Origin: Haloarcula halobia | GTDB lineage: Archaea > Halobacteriota > Halobacteria > Halobacteriales > Haloarculaceae | Reading direction: 5' to 3' | Length of the DNA: 64,000 nt | NCBI RefSeq assembly: GCF_029338255.1 | Contig: NZ_CP119787.1 | Span: 1,550,001 to 1,614,000, forward strand | Shown: positions 1 to 9,209 of the stretch, piece after piece | Layout: every line of letters begins with the position of its first letter | Position numbering within the stretch: position 1 is the stretch's first letter | Notes under the pieces: generated by a model | What the model was told of the DNA's origin: nothing | Databases searched by the model: none | Seen by the model: the letters and a program-made list of their open reading frames with translations, nothing else | Program-made: the position numbers and the translations under genes

Positions 1-782
1 CCCGGGATGCGGTACTGTTCGCGGACGAGGGTCCCGAAGGCGTCGCGGTCCGGCGCGACCGCCGTGGCGCCCACCTCGTGTGTGAATCGCTCCGTCGACG
101 GCCGGCCCCCGCTCCACACACGGAACCAGCGGTCCCGCCAGCGTACCCACAGCACGTCGCCGGTACCGGCGAACCGCGAGTTCTCGAGTCCATCCGGGTA
201 GGGGACCGGCGACTTCCGGACGGAGAGACCCTGCGCCGGGAGTTCGTCGCGACGTTCGGACCCGGCGCCGAAGACGAGCGTATCCAGCGCCCGCTGGTCG
301 ACCTGTGGGAGAGCCCCGAACTGGACGGTGGTCGCGTCGTCCGGGGGTGACTGTCCCTTCTGCCACTCGACGTTCAGGACGAGCGCGGTGACGGCCGTCG
401 TGTTGGTCGTGGTCGCATCCAGTCGGTAATAGCGGCCGCGGTGGGCGACGAACGCCCCGGACGGGACGGGCGGCCGGTGGGTGTACGACTCGACTGTCGT
501 CGTGCCGTCTTCGACGGCGCGCTCCACGAGCGCGAGGCGATCGCCCTCGAGGGACAGCGGCAGCTGCTCGACCGGGTCGAACCGCTCGGCGGAGACGTTC
601 ACCCCCTCGTCGCAGTCGGGCGTCTCCGTGTGGGTGTGCGTATCGGTGAGGCCCGCCGTCTCGCTCGGTTCGGACTCGGGAGGCGGAGCCGGCGACGTCT
701 CGGTGTCCCGACCGGCCGGTGCGACGCACCCGGCACCTACCGCCGAAGCGACCGTCGCGAGCAGCGCGCGCCTGTGGGGCAT
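1..782 (-). CDS. Putative secreted lipoprotein, C-terminus off the window
   Basis: Read on the minus strand from an ATG at 782 with no stop before the window edge, so at least 260 residues and incomplete. The start MPHRRALLATVASAVGAGCV has an RR pair, a short hydrophobic stretch and a Cys near residue 19, as in haloarchaeal Tat lipoproteins. A Thr/Glu/Pro-rich linker follows, then a soluble domain with WRDRW and YRIP segments that I do not recognise. The lipid anchor is inferred from the lipobox-like GAGC. Function unknown. Confidence 0.7.
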   Translation of the reverse strand, partial: MPHRRALLATVASAVGAGCVAPAGRDTETSPAPPPESEPSETAGLTDTHTHTETPDCDEGVNVSAERFDPVEQLPLSLEGDRLALVERAVEDGTTTVESYTHRPPVPSGAFVAHRGRYYRLDATTTNTTAVTALVLNVEWQKGQSPPDDATTVQFGALPQVDQRALDTLVFGAGSERRDELPAQGLSVRKSPVPYPDGLENSRFAGTGDVLWVRWRDRWFRVWSGGRPSTERFTHEVGATAVAPDRDAFGTLVREQYRIP

Positions 783-840
783 ATCCGGAGCGTGCGTCCG
801 GGACGGAAAAGGCCTTCTGGACGCTCAAAACGCCGCCGAG

Positions 841-1983
841 CTACTCGAGCAGCTGGTCGGCGATGGTGTTCCGGAGCACTTCGCTGGTCCCCTCGTATAT
901 CTCGTTGAGCTTGGCGTCCCGGAAGAACCGTTCGACGGGGAAGTCCTGGGTGTAGCCGTAGCCGCCGTGAATCTGGATGCCCTCGTTCGCGACCTCGCGG
1001 GAGACCTCGGAGGCGTAGAGCTTGGCCTGGGCGGCTTCCTTGACGAACCGCTCGCCGCGCATCTTCTTGTCCGCCGCGCGGTGCATCAGCATTCGCGCGG
1101 CCGTCGTCTTCGTGTCCATGTCGGCCAGCTTGTGCTGGATGGCCTGGAACTCCGCGATGGGCTGGTCGAACTGCTCGCGCTCCTGCGCGTACTCGATGGC
1201 CGCGTCGAGCGCGGCCTGTGCGATGCCGACCCCGCGGGCGGCGATGGTGATGCGCCCGCCGTTGAGCGTCTTCAGCGCGTGGACGAAGCCCCGTCCCTCC
1301 TCGCCGAGCCGTCGCGATTCGGGCAGTCGCAGGTCGTCGAAGCGCAGTTCCGCCGTCGGGCAGCCCTTGTCACCGAGTTTGTGCTCGGTCCCCTCGACGA
1401 CGAACCCGTCGTCGGTCTCGGGGCGGACGACGAACGAGGAGATGCCCCTGTTGCCCGCGTCGGGGTCCGTCTTCGCGAAGAGGACGACCGTATCGGCGAC
1501 CGACCCGTTCGAGATCCACAGTTTCCCGCCGTTGACGACGTACTCGTCGCCCTCGCGGCGCGCCGTCGTCTCCATCGCTGGCACGTCGCTGCCCGCGCCG
1601 GCCTCCGAGAGGGCGAAGGCACCGACGTCCTCGCCCTCGGCGAGCGGGACGAGGTACGCCTCCTTCTGGGCCTCGTCGCCGAACTCGTATATCATGTTGC
1701 AGGCCAGCGAGACGTGGGCGGCGACGATGGTCCCGAGGCCGCCGCTCCCGCGCGAGATCTCCTCTAAGGCCATCGCGTAACTGTGGTAGTCCAGGCCGGC
1801 GCCGCCGTACTCCTCGGGGATGGGCATCCCCAGCAGGCCGAGGTCGGCCATCTCCGAGACGAGGTCGGCGGGGAACTCGTCGTTCGCGTCGATGTCGCCG
1901 GCCCGGGGGACCACTTCCTCGTCGACGAACTCCGCGACCATCGCCCGTATCTGGCGCTGCTCCTGGGTCGGACTGAAATCCAT
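841..1983 (-). CDS. Acyl-CoA dehydrogenase
   Basis: 380 residues, a normal length for this FAD flavoenzyme family, which puts a trans-2,3 double bond into acyl-CoA esters in the first step of beta-oxidation and passes electrons to ETF. N-terminal helical domain (MDFSPTQEQRQIRAMVAEF), middle beta domain (SEAGAGSD, then WISNG) and C-terminal helical domain (QIHGGYGYTQDFPVERFFRD) are all present. IYEGTSE near the end carries the Glu in the usual catalytic position. It lies just downstream of a 3-hydroxyacyl-CoA dehydrogenase on the same strand, a natural pair for fatty-acid breakdown. The chain-length preference cannot be read. Confidence 0.93.
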   Translation of the reverse strand: MDFSPTQEQRQIRAMVAEFVDEEVVPRAGDIDANDEFPADLVSEMADLGLLGMPIPEEYGGAGLDYHSYAMALEEISRGSGGLGTIVAAHVSLACNMIYEFGDEAQKEAYLVPLAEGEDVGAFALSEAGAGSDVPAMETTARREGDEYVVNGGKLWISNGSVADTVVLFAKTDPDAGNRGISSFVVRPETDDGFVVEGTEHKLGDKGCPTAELRFDDLRLPESRRLGEEGRGFVHALKTLNGGRITIAARGVGIAQAALDAAIEYAQEREQFDQPIAEFQAIQHKLADMDTKTTAARMLMHRAADKKMRGERFVKEAAQAKLYASEVSREVANEGIQIHGGYGYTQDFPVERFFRDAKLNEIYEGTSEVLRNTIADQLLE

Positions 1984-2074
1984 GCGATCAAGTACCGACT
2001 TGCAACGCTTTACTGTTGGCCAACCGCCCGTCCGTTGTCGGGAATTGAACCGCGCGCGAGTGACGTCGCTCGGC

Positions 2075-2932
2075 CTACTCGTACTCGTAGAACCCGGCGC
2101 CGGTCTTCTTCCCGAGGTCGCCGGCGGCGACCTTCCGCTTGAGGAGGTACGCGGGCTGGTACCGGTCGCCGAGTTCCTCGTGGAGCGTCTCGCTCGCGTC
2201 GAGGACGACGTCCAGGCCGATGTGGTCGGCCAGCTCGAGCGGTCCCATCGGAACGTTGGTCCCCAGGGTCATCCCGCGGTCGATGTCGGCCTTCTCGGCG
2301 ACCCCTTCGTCGAGGGCACGGACCCCTTCGTTTATCCACGGCATCAGGATGCGGTTGACGACGAAGCCCGGTTTGTCGTCGGCCTCCCACGTCTCCTTGT
2401 CAAGGTCGGCCGCGAAGTCGTGCGCAAGGCGCAGCGTCTCGGCGCCCGTCCGCTCGCCGACGACCACCTCGACGCCTTTCATTATCGGGACCGGGTTCAT
2501 GAAGTGCAGCCCCAGCACGTGTTCGGGGTGGTCGGTGACGCTCGCGATGGTCGTCACCGAGAGCGTGCTGGTGTTGGTCGCCAGGACCGTCTCCGGCCCA
2601 CAGACCTCCGACAGCTCCTCGAAGACCGTCTGTTTGAGGTCCATGTCCTCGGTGACCGCCTCGACGACCAGGTCGGCGGCCGCCAGGTCGGCGAGATCCG
2701 TCGTGCCCTCGATGCGCTCGCGGGCGGCAGCCGACTCGCCCTCGGAGACGGCCCCGCGCGCGACCAGTCGGTTGAGACTCTCCTCGATGGCGTCGAACCC
2801 CTCCGAGACCAGCTGCTGGTTCACGTCGCGCATCACGACGTCGTAGTCTGCGGTCGCCGCGACCTGAGCGATACCGCTCCCCATCGTCCCCGTACCGACG
2901 ACACCGACGGTGTCTATCTGGTCCAGCTTCAT
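2075..2932 (-). CDS. 3-hydroxyacyl-CoA dehydrogenase family protein
   Basis: 285 residues from the ATG at 2932; the frame is open further upstream, but that part looks like untranslated leader and the family starts with the Rossmann strand. VGVVGTGTMGSGIAQVAA is the NAD-binding glycine-rich loop. VVEAVTEDMDLKQ, NTSTLSVT and GLHFMNPVP are typical of the HAD/HBDH family, and NRILMPWINEG begins the C-terminal helical domain. It oxidises (S)-3-hydroxyacyl-CoA to 3-ketoacyl-CoA. It is a short, single-domain form without a fused enoyl-CoA hydratase, so a 3-hydroxybutyryl-CoA dehydrogenase role is also possible. Same strand as the acyl-CoA dehydrogenase, 91 bases apart. Confidence 0.92.
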   Translation of the reverse strand: MKLDQIDTVGVVGTGTMGSGIAQVAATADYDVVMRDVNQQLVSEGFDAIEESLNRLVARGAVSEGESAAARERIEGTTDLADLAAADLVVEAVTEDMDLKQTVFEELSEVCGPETVLATNTSTLSVTTIASVTDHPEHVLGLHFMNPVPIMKGVEVVVGERTGAETLRLAHDFAADLDKETWEADDKPGFVVNRILMPWINEGVRALDEGVAEKADIDRGMTLGTNVPMGPLELADHIGLDVVLDASETLHEELGDRYQPAYLLKRKVAAGDLGKKTGAGFYEYE

Positions 2933-3189
2933 GTGGGAACTGTTCACAGGGCATTCGTGTAAGTCTGCCGACGTTCTCACGGCCCGTGAGGCGTGGCTTC
3001 TCTGCGACACTGTCGCAGGGCTGCAGCGCTCCGTCGAAAGGTTCACTCGGCTTGTAGTAAATGTCAGAGAAAAGATACTTATGGATGCCGTGAGTACGAC
3101 TGTTCGATGACAGACTTCGGACGACCTCCGACTCTCCCCTCGTCAGTCGGGCTCTCGGCGTCCGAAGCCGTCCGACACCTTCCCGACCA

Positions 3190-4065
3190 ATGAGCAAGTC
3201 ACTCGAAACCCCGACCAGTACGACCGACCGGACGATCGATACTATTCTCGACACCATCTCGTCGACGACGACGGACGTTCGCTCGGCTATCGCCGGCCAC
3301 CGGGAGGCGGCCGGGACGACCAACCCCACCGGCGACTCGCAGCTGGCCGCCGACGTCAGAGCAGACGAGCTGTTCGAGCGTCGCATGCTCGATATCGACG
3401 GCGTCGCCACCTACGCCAGCGAGGAGCGCGAGTCCCTCGCGACGGCCGACGGCCGTCTCCACGTCGCCATGGACCCCCTCGACGGCTCCTCGAACCTGGT
3501 CCCCAACAGCGGCATGGGCACCATCTTCGGCGTCTACAGCGAGCGCCCCCCGACGTCGGGCCGGAACCTGCTTGCCGCCGGGTTCGTCATCTACGGGCCG
3601 GCGACGACCATGGTGGTCGCCCGGGACGGCCACGTCCGCGAGTACATCGTCGAAGCGGGCGAGCAGCGCCTGGTCGACGACGACGTGACCCTCCCCGAGG
3701 ACCCGACGGTGTTCGGGTTCGGCGGCGGCGAGGACTCCTGGACCGACTCTTTCACCGGCTACGCCGACGAGATCCGCCAGGAACTCAAACTCCGCTACGG
3801 CGGCGCGATGATAGCGGACATCAGCCAGGTGCTCTCCTACGGCGGCGTCTTCGCGTACCCGGCGCTGCAGTCCCGGCCCGAGGGCAAGCTCCGTATCCAG
3901 TTCGAGGGCCAACCCATGGCCTACGTCATCGAGACGGCGGGCGGCCGCTCCAGCGACGGTACCCAGTCGCTGCTCGAGCCGGAGCCAGCCACGCTGCACG
4001 AGCGGACGCCGCTGCACCTCGGCAACGCGGCGCTCATCGATCGACTCGAGGCCTCGCTTCAGTAA
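3190..4065 (+). CDS. fbp: Fructose-1,6-bisphosphatase, class I
   Basis: 291 residues. It hydrolyses fructose 1,6-bisphosphate to fructose 6-phosphate, the committed step of gluconeogenesis. The metal-binding motif MDPLDGSSN is intact, preceded by ASEERE and followed by GTIFGVYS; near the C-terminus GGRSSDGTQSLL matches the family's GG.a..G...iL region. The class I enzyme is the usual gluconeogenic phosphatase of haloarchaea. Its stop overlaps the stop of the convergent surface-protein gene by a few bases. A TATA-like stretch (about 3072-3083, AGATACTTATGG) lies roughly 110 bases upstream, so a leader of about 80-90 bases is likely. Confidence 0.93.
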   Translation: MSKSLETPTSTTDRTIDTILDTISSTTTDVRSAIAGHREAAGTTNPTGDSQLAADVRADELFERRMLDIDGVATYASEERESLATADGRLHVAMDPLDGSSNLVPNSGMGTIFGVYSERPPTSGRNLLAAGFVIYGPATTMVVARDGHVREYIVEAGEQRLVDDDVTLPEDPTVFGFGGGEDSWTDSFTGYADEIRQELKLRYGGAMIADISQVLSYGGVFAYPALQSRPEGKLRIQFEGQPMAYVIETAGGRSSDGTQSLLEPEPATLHERTPLHLGNAALIDRLEASLQ

Positions 4066-6041
4066 CCTAAGTATATCGCGAGCGCCTTCAGGACGCCGTA
4101 GACGACGACAACCAGCCCGACGACTGCCGAGAGAATCGTCCCGACGATGCCGCCGGGCCACAGCGCCAGCGGACTGGGCACGCCCAGGTCGGGCAGCGAG
4201 AGTGACGGGAGCGACGGGCCGCCCCCGCCCGAACTGACGTTCGCGACCCGCCGGTTCGCCACGGCCAGCGTCCCGCCCTCCGGCACCGTCCGCGCGAACT
4301 CGGTCGTCCGCGTCTCGCCGGCCGGCACCGTCACCGTCCGACTCGTGAGCACGCTCCCGTTCAGGACGACGACGACGCGGCGGTCTCCGGTCGCGGTACC
4401 ACGGTTCGCCAGGACGACGGTCACGACCGCCTGGTCGCCCGCCGACAGCGTTTCGGGCGAGACGGTGACGTTCGTGACGACGACGTCCGGGTCGCCACTC
4501 TCGGTCGGTGCGGGCGTCGACTGTGCCCGTGCCTGCACCGTCGCGTCGGATTCGGGGCCGCTCGCGGGAGTGACTTCCCCGGTGCCGACGACGAACGTCG
4601 AGAGGCCGGGCGAGGACGCCTGGTAGATCACCCGCGAACCGGTGCGGTCGACGACGGCCGTCTCCAGCGGGACCCACCCGCCCTCGTCGCGGTAGAGCGT
4701 GACGCTCGCCGGGTCCGTGTCGGTGGCGTTCAGCGCCGCCGTCGGGACGGCGAACGTGAACGTGACGCCGCTGGCGGTGGCGTTGCCGTGTTCGAGGTCG
4801 AACCGGACCAGGCCCACCTCGCCGGTGGCCGTCGCGAACGACGGTGGGGTCCGGTCTCTGGCCCGGACGTCCAGTCTGACCGTCTCGTTCGTCGGGAACG
4901 TCGCCCGGATGCGCTCTACCGAGGCGTTCGCGCCGGTCACGAGCGACCCGTTCGCGCGCGTGATTCGCTGTGCGGTCCCGGTGCCGGTCAGGTTCACGAC
5001 GGCGCGCCGGGCGCCGGGCTTCCTGACGTTGGCGGACCCGTCGATGCCGGCACCGACGACCGCCACCCGGTGTGTCTCGACGGCCGTGTTCCCGAACGGG
5101 TCTGTCACCTCGACGGTGAGCTCGTGGGTCCCGGGACTGGCGAACGCCACCGTCACGGAGTCGCCCGGGAGGATGGTACCGCCGTCGACGCGCCACCGGT
5201 AGGACTCGATGCCCTGGTCGTCGGTCGCGTTCGCGGTGACGGTGACTGACTCGCCGACCGTCGCGTCGGTCGGTCCCGCGACGGTGACGGTGGGCGCCGA
5301 CCCGTCGTACCTGAACGTCCGCTGGTGGCCGAACCTGATTGCGTTGTCGTGACGGTCGACCACCGAGAGCAAGATCAGGGAGTACTCCCCCTCCTCCGGG
5401 AACGTGTACCGGGTGGTGTAGGTCACCGAGCCGTCCACGTCGACGCTGAAGTTCGAGCGGTAGAGCGTGTCTATCTGTGGGCCACCGATGGAGAGCGTGA
5501 GGTTGCCCAGGCGCTCGTTGACCGTGATCGCCATCTCGACGGTCGAGCTGTTCACCCGCGTCGTCTCGAAGGCCTGGTAGCGTGGCGTCACCGTGTCCAT
5601 CCCCGTCGCGGTCACCGTCCCGTCGGTGAGCGTGTTGCCTGCCTCGTCGGCGATGGCCGCGCCGCTTCGGAGACCGACGGTGACGTTGTTCACGTTCAGA
5701 CGCTCGGCTAAGTGCAGCGACACCCGCGCGCCCGTCCGGTTCGCGCCGGAGGCGTTGATGGACGTCACCGTGACGTTCTCGACGGTCCCGCTCGACAGCA
5801 GGAAGTCGTCGCTGGTGATGCTGCCGGTGTCTACCGCCCCGTTGTCGTAGACGGTGACCTCGATGGTCGTCGCGTTGCCCTTCGTGGCTGTCCCCCACTC
5901 GGGGGCCTCGGTGTCGGCGGCCGCGACGGTCCCGGTGAACGCCGGGAGGGCGACGAGCGCCACCAGCACACAGCATACCCCCAGACGCCACTGGCGATAC
6001 CGCCGTCCGGGGCCGTGCTCCCTCCTCGCCCTCCGGTGCAT
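4059..6041 (-). CDS. Secreted, membrane-anchored surface protein with PKD-like, PGF-pre-PGF and CARDB-like domains
   Basis: 660 residues. The N-terminus has an Arg-rich stretch, then a hydrophobic signal segment ending in TGTVAAADTEAP. A beta-rich region follows, then a PKD-like domain around residues 250-330 (DATVGESVTVTANATDDQG). At roughly 340-490 comes a segment ending ASSPGLSTFVVGTGE that resembles the PGF-pre-PGF domain of archaeal surface proteins. About residues 510-610 look like CARDB (VVVTNVTVSPETLSAGDQ), and a C-terminal membrane segment (VVGLVVVVYGVLKALAIYLGY) anchors it. Probably displayed at the cell surface; ligand unknown. Domain names are from memory of the families. Confidence 0.85.
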   Translation of the reverse strand: MHRRARREHGPGRRYRQWRLGVCCVLVALVALPAFTGTVAAADTEAPEWGTATKGNATTIEVTVYDNGAVDTGSITSDDFLLSSGTVENVTVTSINASGANRTGARVSLHLAERLNVNNVTVGLRSGAAIADEAGNTLTDGTVTATGMDTVTPRYQAFETTRVNSSTVEMAITVNERLGNLTLSIGGPQIDTLYRSNFSVDVDGSVTYTTRYTFPEEGEYSLILLSVVDRHDNAIRFGHQRTFRYDGSAPTVTVAGPTDATVGESVTVTANATDDQGIESYRWRVDGGTILPGDSVTVAFASPGTHELTVEVTDPFGNTAVETHRVAVVGAGIDGSANVRKPGARRAVVNLTGTGTAQRITRANGSLVTGANASVERIRATFPTNETVRLDVRARDRTPPSFATATGEVGLVRFDLEHGNATASGVTFTFAVPTAALNATDTDPASVTLYRDEGGWVPLETAVVDRTGSRVIYQASSPGLSTFVVGTGEVTPASGPESDATVQARAQSTPAPTESGDPDVVVTNVTVSPETLSAGDQAVVTVVLANRGTATGDRRVVVVLNGSVLTSRTVTVPAGETRTTEFARTVPEGGTLAVANRRVANVSSGGGGPSLPSLSLPDLGVPSPLALWPGGIVGTILSAVVGLVVVVYGVLKALAIYLGY

Positions 6042-6153
6042 TGGTACGTAGTTGCCAAGCGCCCGCTATCAATCGCACGGCGACATTACCTCGGTTGATA
6101 ATCGCGTGCCGGGAGGGGTAACTACTGAGACCCCTCCGGCCGTGAGGTGTGGT

Positions 6154-7911
6154 ATGAAGGTTCGCATCGCTGCGGAGGCCAGCCGGGACGAGGCCTCGGC
6201 CATCGCCGCCGCGGTCGCCGAACACGTCGGCGAGAGCGTCGAGGTGTACGTCGGCGACGCCCAGGAACCGACGCTGGTCCGGGAGGTCCTCGAGTCTGAC
6301 GACGCGGGCACGACGGCCGACGGGGACCTCGGCCCGACCGAGCGCGAGGCCCGCCTGCGCGAGGAGATCGCCGACATCGAACGCGGCGGCCCCGAGAAGT
6401 ACCGCGAGCGCCTCGCCGAACGGGGGAAGCTGTTCGTCCGCGACCGCCTCAGGCTCTGGTTCGGGGAGGACGGGCTGGACTTCGAGGACGGACGGTTCGC
6501 CAACTTCGACAGCTGGCATCCGGACAGCCCCGACGTCGAGGACGCGGACCCCGACATCCGCCTCCCGGCCGACGGCCTCGTCACGGGTGCGGGGACGCTC
6601 GACGGCCGGCAGGTCCACGTCGGCGCCAACGACTTCACCGTCAAGGCGGGCTCCGTCGCGGCCCGCGGCGTCGAGAAGTTCATCCGCCTCCAGGAGCGCG
6701 CCCTCAAGACCGGCCGGCCGGCGCTGTATCTGGTCGACTCGTCGGGCGGGCGAATCGACGAGCAACGGGGCTTTTTCGCCAACCGCGAGGGCATCGGGAA
6801 GTTCTACTACAACCACTCGCGCATCTCGGGGGTCGTCCCCCAGATCTGTGTCCTCTACGGTCCCTGTATCGCCGGGGCGGCCTACACGCCGGTGTTCTCT
6901 GACTTCACGGTGATGGTCCGCGGAATGAGCGCGCTCGCCATCGCCTCCCCGCGGATGGTCGAGATGGTCACCGGCGAGGACGTCGACCTGCAGGAACTCG
7001 GCGGCCCGGACGTCCACGCGAAGTACTCTGGTAGCGCAGACCTGGTCGCCGATGACGAGGAACACGCCCGCGACCTCGTGGCACAGCTCGTCACGTACCT
7101 GCCCGACAACTGCGAGGAGCGCCCGCCGCGTCGGGAGGGGACCCGCCCCGCGCACTCGCCGTCGGAGTTAGACGCCGTCGTGCCGGCCGAACCGAACAAG
7201 GGCTACGACATGCGCCGGGTCATCGAGCGCGTCGTCGACGCCGACTCCTTCTTCGAACTCCAGCCGGAGTACGGCAGAGAGGTCCTCACCGGGTTCGCCC
7301 GCATCGACGGCCGGTCGGTGGGCGTCGTGGCGAACCAGCCCAACCACCGTGCCGGCGCCATCTTCCCGGATTCGGCGCGCAAGGCCGCCGAGTTCGTCTG
7401 GAAGTGCGACGCGTTCAACGTCCCGCTGTTGTACCTCTGTGACACGCCGGGGTTCATGGCCGGCTCCGGTGTCGAGAAGGAGGGCATCCTCGAGGCGGGC
7501 AAGAAGATGATCTACGCCACCTCGGAGGCGACGGTGCCAAAGCAGTGTGTCGTCGTCCGCAAGGCCTACGGCGCGGGCATCTACGCGATGTCCGGGCCGG
7601 CCTACGACCCCGAGTCGACTATCGCGCTCCCGTCGGGTGAGATCGCGATCATGGGCCCGGAAGCCGCAATCAACGCCGTCTACGCGAACAAACTCGACGC
7701 CATCGACGACCCCGAGAAGCGGGCCGAGCGCGAGCAGGAACTCCGCGAGGCCTACCGCGAGGACATCGACGCCCACCGGATGGCCAGCGAGGTGGTCATC
7801 GACGAGATCGTCCCGCCGAGCGACCTCCGGGCGGAACTGGCCGCTCGCTTCGAGATGTACGAGACGGTCGACAAGGACCGCCCCGAGAAGAAACACGGGA
7901 CGATTCTCTGA
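6154..7911 (+). CDS. pccB: Acyl-CoA carboxylase, carboxyltransferase subunit (propionyl/acetyl-CoA), with extra N-terminal segment
   Basis: 585 residues from the ATG at 6154. The body is a biotin-dependent carboxyltransferase with both crotonase-like halves: SSGGRIDEQRGFF and GPCIAGAAYTPVFSDF in the first, CDTPGFMAGSG and YGAGIYAMSGPAYDPE in the second. It moves carboxyl from carboxybiotin to propionyl- or acetyl-CoA. About 60 residues (MKVRIAAEASRDEASAIAAA onward) precede the usual start near REARLREEIADIERGGPEKY and are joined by an acidic linker. The biotin carboxylase and biotin carrier genes are not in this window. Substrate cannot be settled; propionyl-CoA carboxylase fits a methylaspartate-cycle haloarchaeon. 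Confidence 0.9.
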   Translation: MKVRIAAEASRDEASAIAAAVAEHVGESVEVYVGDAQEPTLVREVLESDDAGTTADGDLGPTEREARLREEIADIERGGPEKYRERLAERGKLFVRDRLRLWFGEDGLDFEDGRFANFDSWHPDSPDVEDADPDIRLPADGLVTGAGTLDGRQVHVGANDFTVKAGSVAARGVEKFIRLQERALKTGRPALYLVDSSGGRIDEQRGFFANREGIGKFYYNHSRISGVVPQICVLYGPCIAGAAYTPVFSDFTVMVRGMSALAIASPRMVEMVTGEDVDLQELGGPDVHAKYSGSADLVADDEEHARDLVAQLVTYLPDNCEERPPRREGTRPAHSPSELDAVVPAEPNKGYDMRRVIERVVDADSFFELQPEYGREVLTGFARIDGRSVGVVANQPNHRAGAIFPDSARKAAEFVWKCDAFNVPLLYLCDTPGFMAGSGVEKEGILEAGKKMIYATSEATVPKQCVVVRKAYGAGIYAMSGPAYDPESTIALPSGEIAIMGPEAAINAVYANKLDAIDDPEKRAEREQELREAYREDIDAHRMASEVVIDEIVPPSDLRAELAARFEMYETVDKDRPEKKHGTIL

Positions 7912-8173
7912 TCGTGATTAGTGCCGGTCAGTTCGGTAGCGACCGCACGACGCCGGCCGGTCGCATCGGCACACAGGGACAGCGATCACTATGAGCCAGG
8001 CTCGTCGAACTCGTCACGTACTGTGTTCCTCGAGAATCCTGCTGAGTCGAGGGGCGTACATCTGGCAGATAATTCTCTGCCTGGGATTCTGTGGAGGACC
8101 ACCTTCTCTCGGTGTAAATATCAAACATAACAGTGGGTATAAAATTATTAGAACGGCAAACCAGTAGCAGGAC
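7912..8173. other. AT-richer intergenic stretch at the left edge of a two-gene islet
   Basis: No convincing gene is seen. Base composition drops clearly against the neighbours. A short inverted repeat GGCAG-8-CTGCC lies at 8064-8081, and a TATA box sits at the right end. No transposase fragment or attachment site could be recognised. Confidence 0.5.
8138..8147 (+). promoter_or_regulatory. TATA box of the 8174 membrane-protein gene
   Basis: TATAAAATTA, ending 26 bases before the ATG at 8174. This spacing fits a leaderless haloarchaeal transcript starting at or near the start codon. Confidence 0.65.
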
Positions 8174-9103
8174 ATGGTGCTGGAATCACAGTGGAAGCAG
8201 CTACGAGACGTATATCGGCAGTCCCGTGTTCGGCGTGGAACGAAAATCGTACTGCTCATTCTGCTCGGGTTAGTTGCGCTCACCATCGAGTTGGCGCCGA
8301 CGTATTTTTCGGTGCCACAGAACACACTGTACCTGGTCGCCTTCACGCTCCTCTCTCTGGAGGTTGTTGAGACAAAGCTTTACGATATCGAACAAGAGGT
8401 CGAGAGCGTACAGAGCAGTTTGGAATCTAGCTCTAAGATATTCACAAACACTAGAGATGCCTACCAGTACTTGGAGGAGCGAGCGTTCGACTACCCGAAC
8501 ACGACCGGCCCGGATCAGGAGGCGGTCAATAGCAATCGCATCTATCTAATCCACTATCTCGGCAGTTCCTTTTCGACCAGAAACGCGCTCACGTACGCGA
8601 AAGACTCCAATAGCGAGGTGTTCATCCTGCTGAAACACCCCTCCTCGATAGAGGTGGAGGAACTGCGCAATCAAGTGTATACGTTCATCGAGGAGACACT
8701 GCCTGCCTACTTCGGCACCTATGACAAACTGCACGTGCGGTTCTACCGCTTTCAGCCTTCGGTCAACGGTATCAAAATCGGATCACATAGCATCGGAGTC
8801 GGGTGGTACACCTTCCACGACGAGGGCGGGTTTCCACGAAAGGTGAACGACGATCTGAACCCCACGCTCATATACACGCGAGAGAACCCCAACAATTACA
8901 AGATCATCAATGAATGGTTCGTGGACGTCTTTACGAAGCTGTGGAAGGAAAGCGAAACGCTCTCCGATATGTACGACGCCGAATCTCCGGAGCGGATAAC
9001 CGACTGGGTAGAACAGTCGAACACCGAAGACAAAGAGGCGTTGTTGCGTCGCCACAGTGCGAACCACCCTGAAACGAAAGAGGCGCTTTTCCCGGACCAA
9101 TAA
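8174..9103 (+). CDS. Membrane-anchored protein of unknown function (islet gene 1)
   Basis: 309 residues, not recognised. Two hydrophobic segments at about residues 24-42 and 48-63 are followed by a likely coiled stretch (ETKLYDIEQEVESVQSSLES) and a cytosolic domain of about 200 residues. That domain alternates strands and helices: NRIYLIHYLGSS, EVFILLKHP, LHVRFYRFQP, GSHSIGVGWYTF, then a helix NYKIINEWFVDVFTKLWKES. The pattern recalls regulatory or effector domains with a PLD-like or nucleotide-sensing fold, but no HKD motif is visible. Codon use is more AT-rich than in the surrounding genes, suggesting transfer. A HAD phosphatase follows 106 bases later on the same strand. Confidence 0.8.
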   Translation: MVLESQWKQLRDVYRQSRVRRGTKIVLLILLGLVALTIELAPTYFSVPQNTLYLVAFTLLSLEVVETKLYDIEQEVESVQSSLESSSKIFTNTRDAYQYLEERAFDYPNTTGPDQEAVNSNRIYLIHYLGSSFSTRNALTYAKDSNSEVFILLKHPSSIEVEELRNQVYTFIEETLPAYFGTYDKLHVRFYRFQPSVNGIKIGSHSIGVGWYTFHDEGGFPRKVNDDLNPTLIYTRENPNNYKIINEWFVDVFTKLWKESETLSDMYDAESPERITDWVEQSNTEDKEALLRRHSANHPETKEALFPDQ

Positions 9104-9178
9104 CTGAACAGCGAGACAGTGTTCCTCCATCTGCGAGTATCTGCTACCGGAGAACACCTGGGTTCGACGCGAAAGATG

Positions 9179-9186
9179 TTTATATG
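9179..9186 (+). promoter_or_regulatory. TATA box of the HAD hydrolase gene
   Basis: TTTATATG ending 23 bases before the GTG at 9210, so the HAD gene has its own, probably leaderless, promoter and is not solely dependent on the upstream gene. The spacing supports the GTG as the true start. Confidence 0.65.
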
Positions 9187-9209
9187 TAATAATGTAAGAA
9201 GCAGCAAGA

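Noticed and set aside
3107-3193. A 28-residue frame just before fbp
   Set aside because: Short, no clear family pattern, and it runs into the fbp start; more likely leader sequence.
8064-8081. Attachment site or IS terminal repeat at the islet edge
   Set aside because: The GGCAG-8-CTGCC repeat has no counterpart at the right edge near 9850 and no target duplication was found.
7921-8130. A 69-residue frame between the carboxyltransferase and the islet
   Set aside because: No halophile codon bias, no recognisable sequence, no promoter in place.
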